From assembly GCF_020379485.1 (NCBI RefSeq), contig NC_063450.1, positions 32,774,137 through 32,838,136 on the forward strand: a DNA stretch of 64,000 nt, written 5' to 3'. The notes beneath the pieces were generated by a model, which saw only the letters and a program-made list of their open reading frames with translations, did not search any database and was not told the DNA's origin. A program made the position numbers and the translations under genes. This stretch comes from Brassica napus. Taxonomy: Eukaryota > Streptophyta > Magnoliopsida > Brassicales > Brassicaceae. Below, in pieces: positions 63,504 through 64,000 of this stretch; position 1 is the first letter of the stretch; every line of letters begins with the position of its first letter.

Positions 63504-64000
63504 TAATTAAATAACTTACGTATATTTCTGCTATTTTTTTTAGTCCGTGTAAAAAAAGTCAAAATGACACTTATCAAAGGGGAATAAGATTTTAGGATAT
63601 ACGCCCTGATATTATCTAAAAAAAAGTGGATTGCATTTAATATTTTTTGAATGACTCGAGGTGTCGATCACAATCGCTATTCGCGCCTCTTGAATATTAA
63701 ATTTTAGTGCGCCCAATGTTACGAGCGGTTTTGTCAGCTGTAGGAGGCACGTGCGAGATAAAATGCGAGAATTGGTCTCGCTTGTTACCTAGTGTGGAGA
63801 GATCAGCGAAATCTAGAAAATATATTTGATCAAGTATTATCATGGGAGCAAACCTTTCCATGAATATGAATTGAAGTTTCGAGGAATATGATCTGACTAA
63901 ACAGAATACAACCATCAGATTATTTTAAAGTTTAGTTGTACTCTTCTATGAACCATTCAACATAAAAATGAAGAAGAAGAAGAATAAGAAGAACCATTCA
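63504..64000 (+). other. Intergenic DNA at the right edge
   Basis: No gene supported. GGCACGTGCG at about 63747 contains a G-box (CACGTG). AAGAAGAAGAA repeats lie at the very end. Confidence 0.4.

Noticed and set aside
63697..63915. 72-aa minus-strand ORF near the right edge
   Set aside because: No recognisable domain, splice context or conservation signal.

Overview
The window is plant nuclear DNA, almost certainly from a Brassicaceae species and most likely Brassica or a close relative. The evidence is TIR-type immune-receptor genes with class-typical exon structure and GT-AG introns, AT-rich intergenic DNA, plant LTR retrotransposons (Copia, Reina-like and Tat-like Ty3/gypsy), a TNP2-type CACTA element, Brassicaceae-style Helitron ends, and many small inverted-repeat elements (MITEs). 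Intact host coding capacity is very low: one plausible intact gene and one decayed gene. Everything else is mobile DNA, much of it nested. Layout: 1-5449 is a minus-strand Ty1/copia element whose 3' LTR runs off the window start. It sits in the 3' end of a TIR-NBS-LRR (TNL) gene on the minus strand. TNL remnants run from 5450 to 16815: a C-terminal/LRR block present twice (5450-6520 and 7021-8161), LRR exons, an NB-ARC exon and a TIR exon. The TIR exon is split at 10794-16585 by a young Reina-like Ty3/gypsy element with a CGTAC target duplication. A tRNA-type SINE lies inside that element's left LTR. 17318-18371 holds two converging arrays of degenerate telomere-like repeat, ending in the arm of a Mutator-like MITE. 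18372-23352 is AT-rich repeat debris with a LINE RNase H relic. 23353-36714 is an old non-autonomous LTR element whose left LTR is split by a 9.07 kb Tat-type Ty3/gypsy element (23718-32787). The Tat element has lost gag, has a decayed pol, carries an antisense intron-containing extra ORF, and has arrays of 24-bp palindromes in its LTRs. 37189-39878 is a hAT transposase relic followed by a 292-bp tandem duplication, one copy of which is hit by a hAT MITE. 39879-44535 is a CACTA element (transposase plus DUF4218 and DUF4216 regions) that lost its left terminus and whose right end abuts the remnant of a MITE. 44536-48891 is AT-rich MITE-bearing DNA with a segmental duplication that preserves the empty site of a 505-bp MITE. 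48892-54770 holds at least four Helitron-type insertions. Three of them lie inside the proposed 4.16 kb intron of a TIR-only gene (exons at 50813-51023 and 55185-55663, minus strand), the best candidate for a functional host gene here. 55986-64000 holds a 5'-truncated LINE, several MITEs, a short retroposon and a GC-rich 1 kb retroposon with a 16-bp target duplication. How the parts relate: the host content is immune-receptor DNA (a dead TNL and a probably intact TIR-only gene about 35-40 kb apart on the same strand) taken apart or stretched by transposons. Several insertions can be ordered in time from target duplications, LTR divergence and paralogous empty sites inside the window. Small homopolymer-type indels in 1-8 kb suggest that part of the sequence may have base-level assembly errors, so frameshifts there should be treated with caution.
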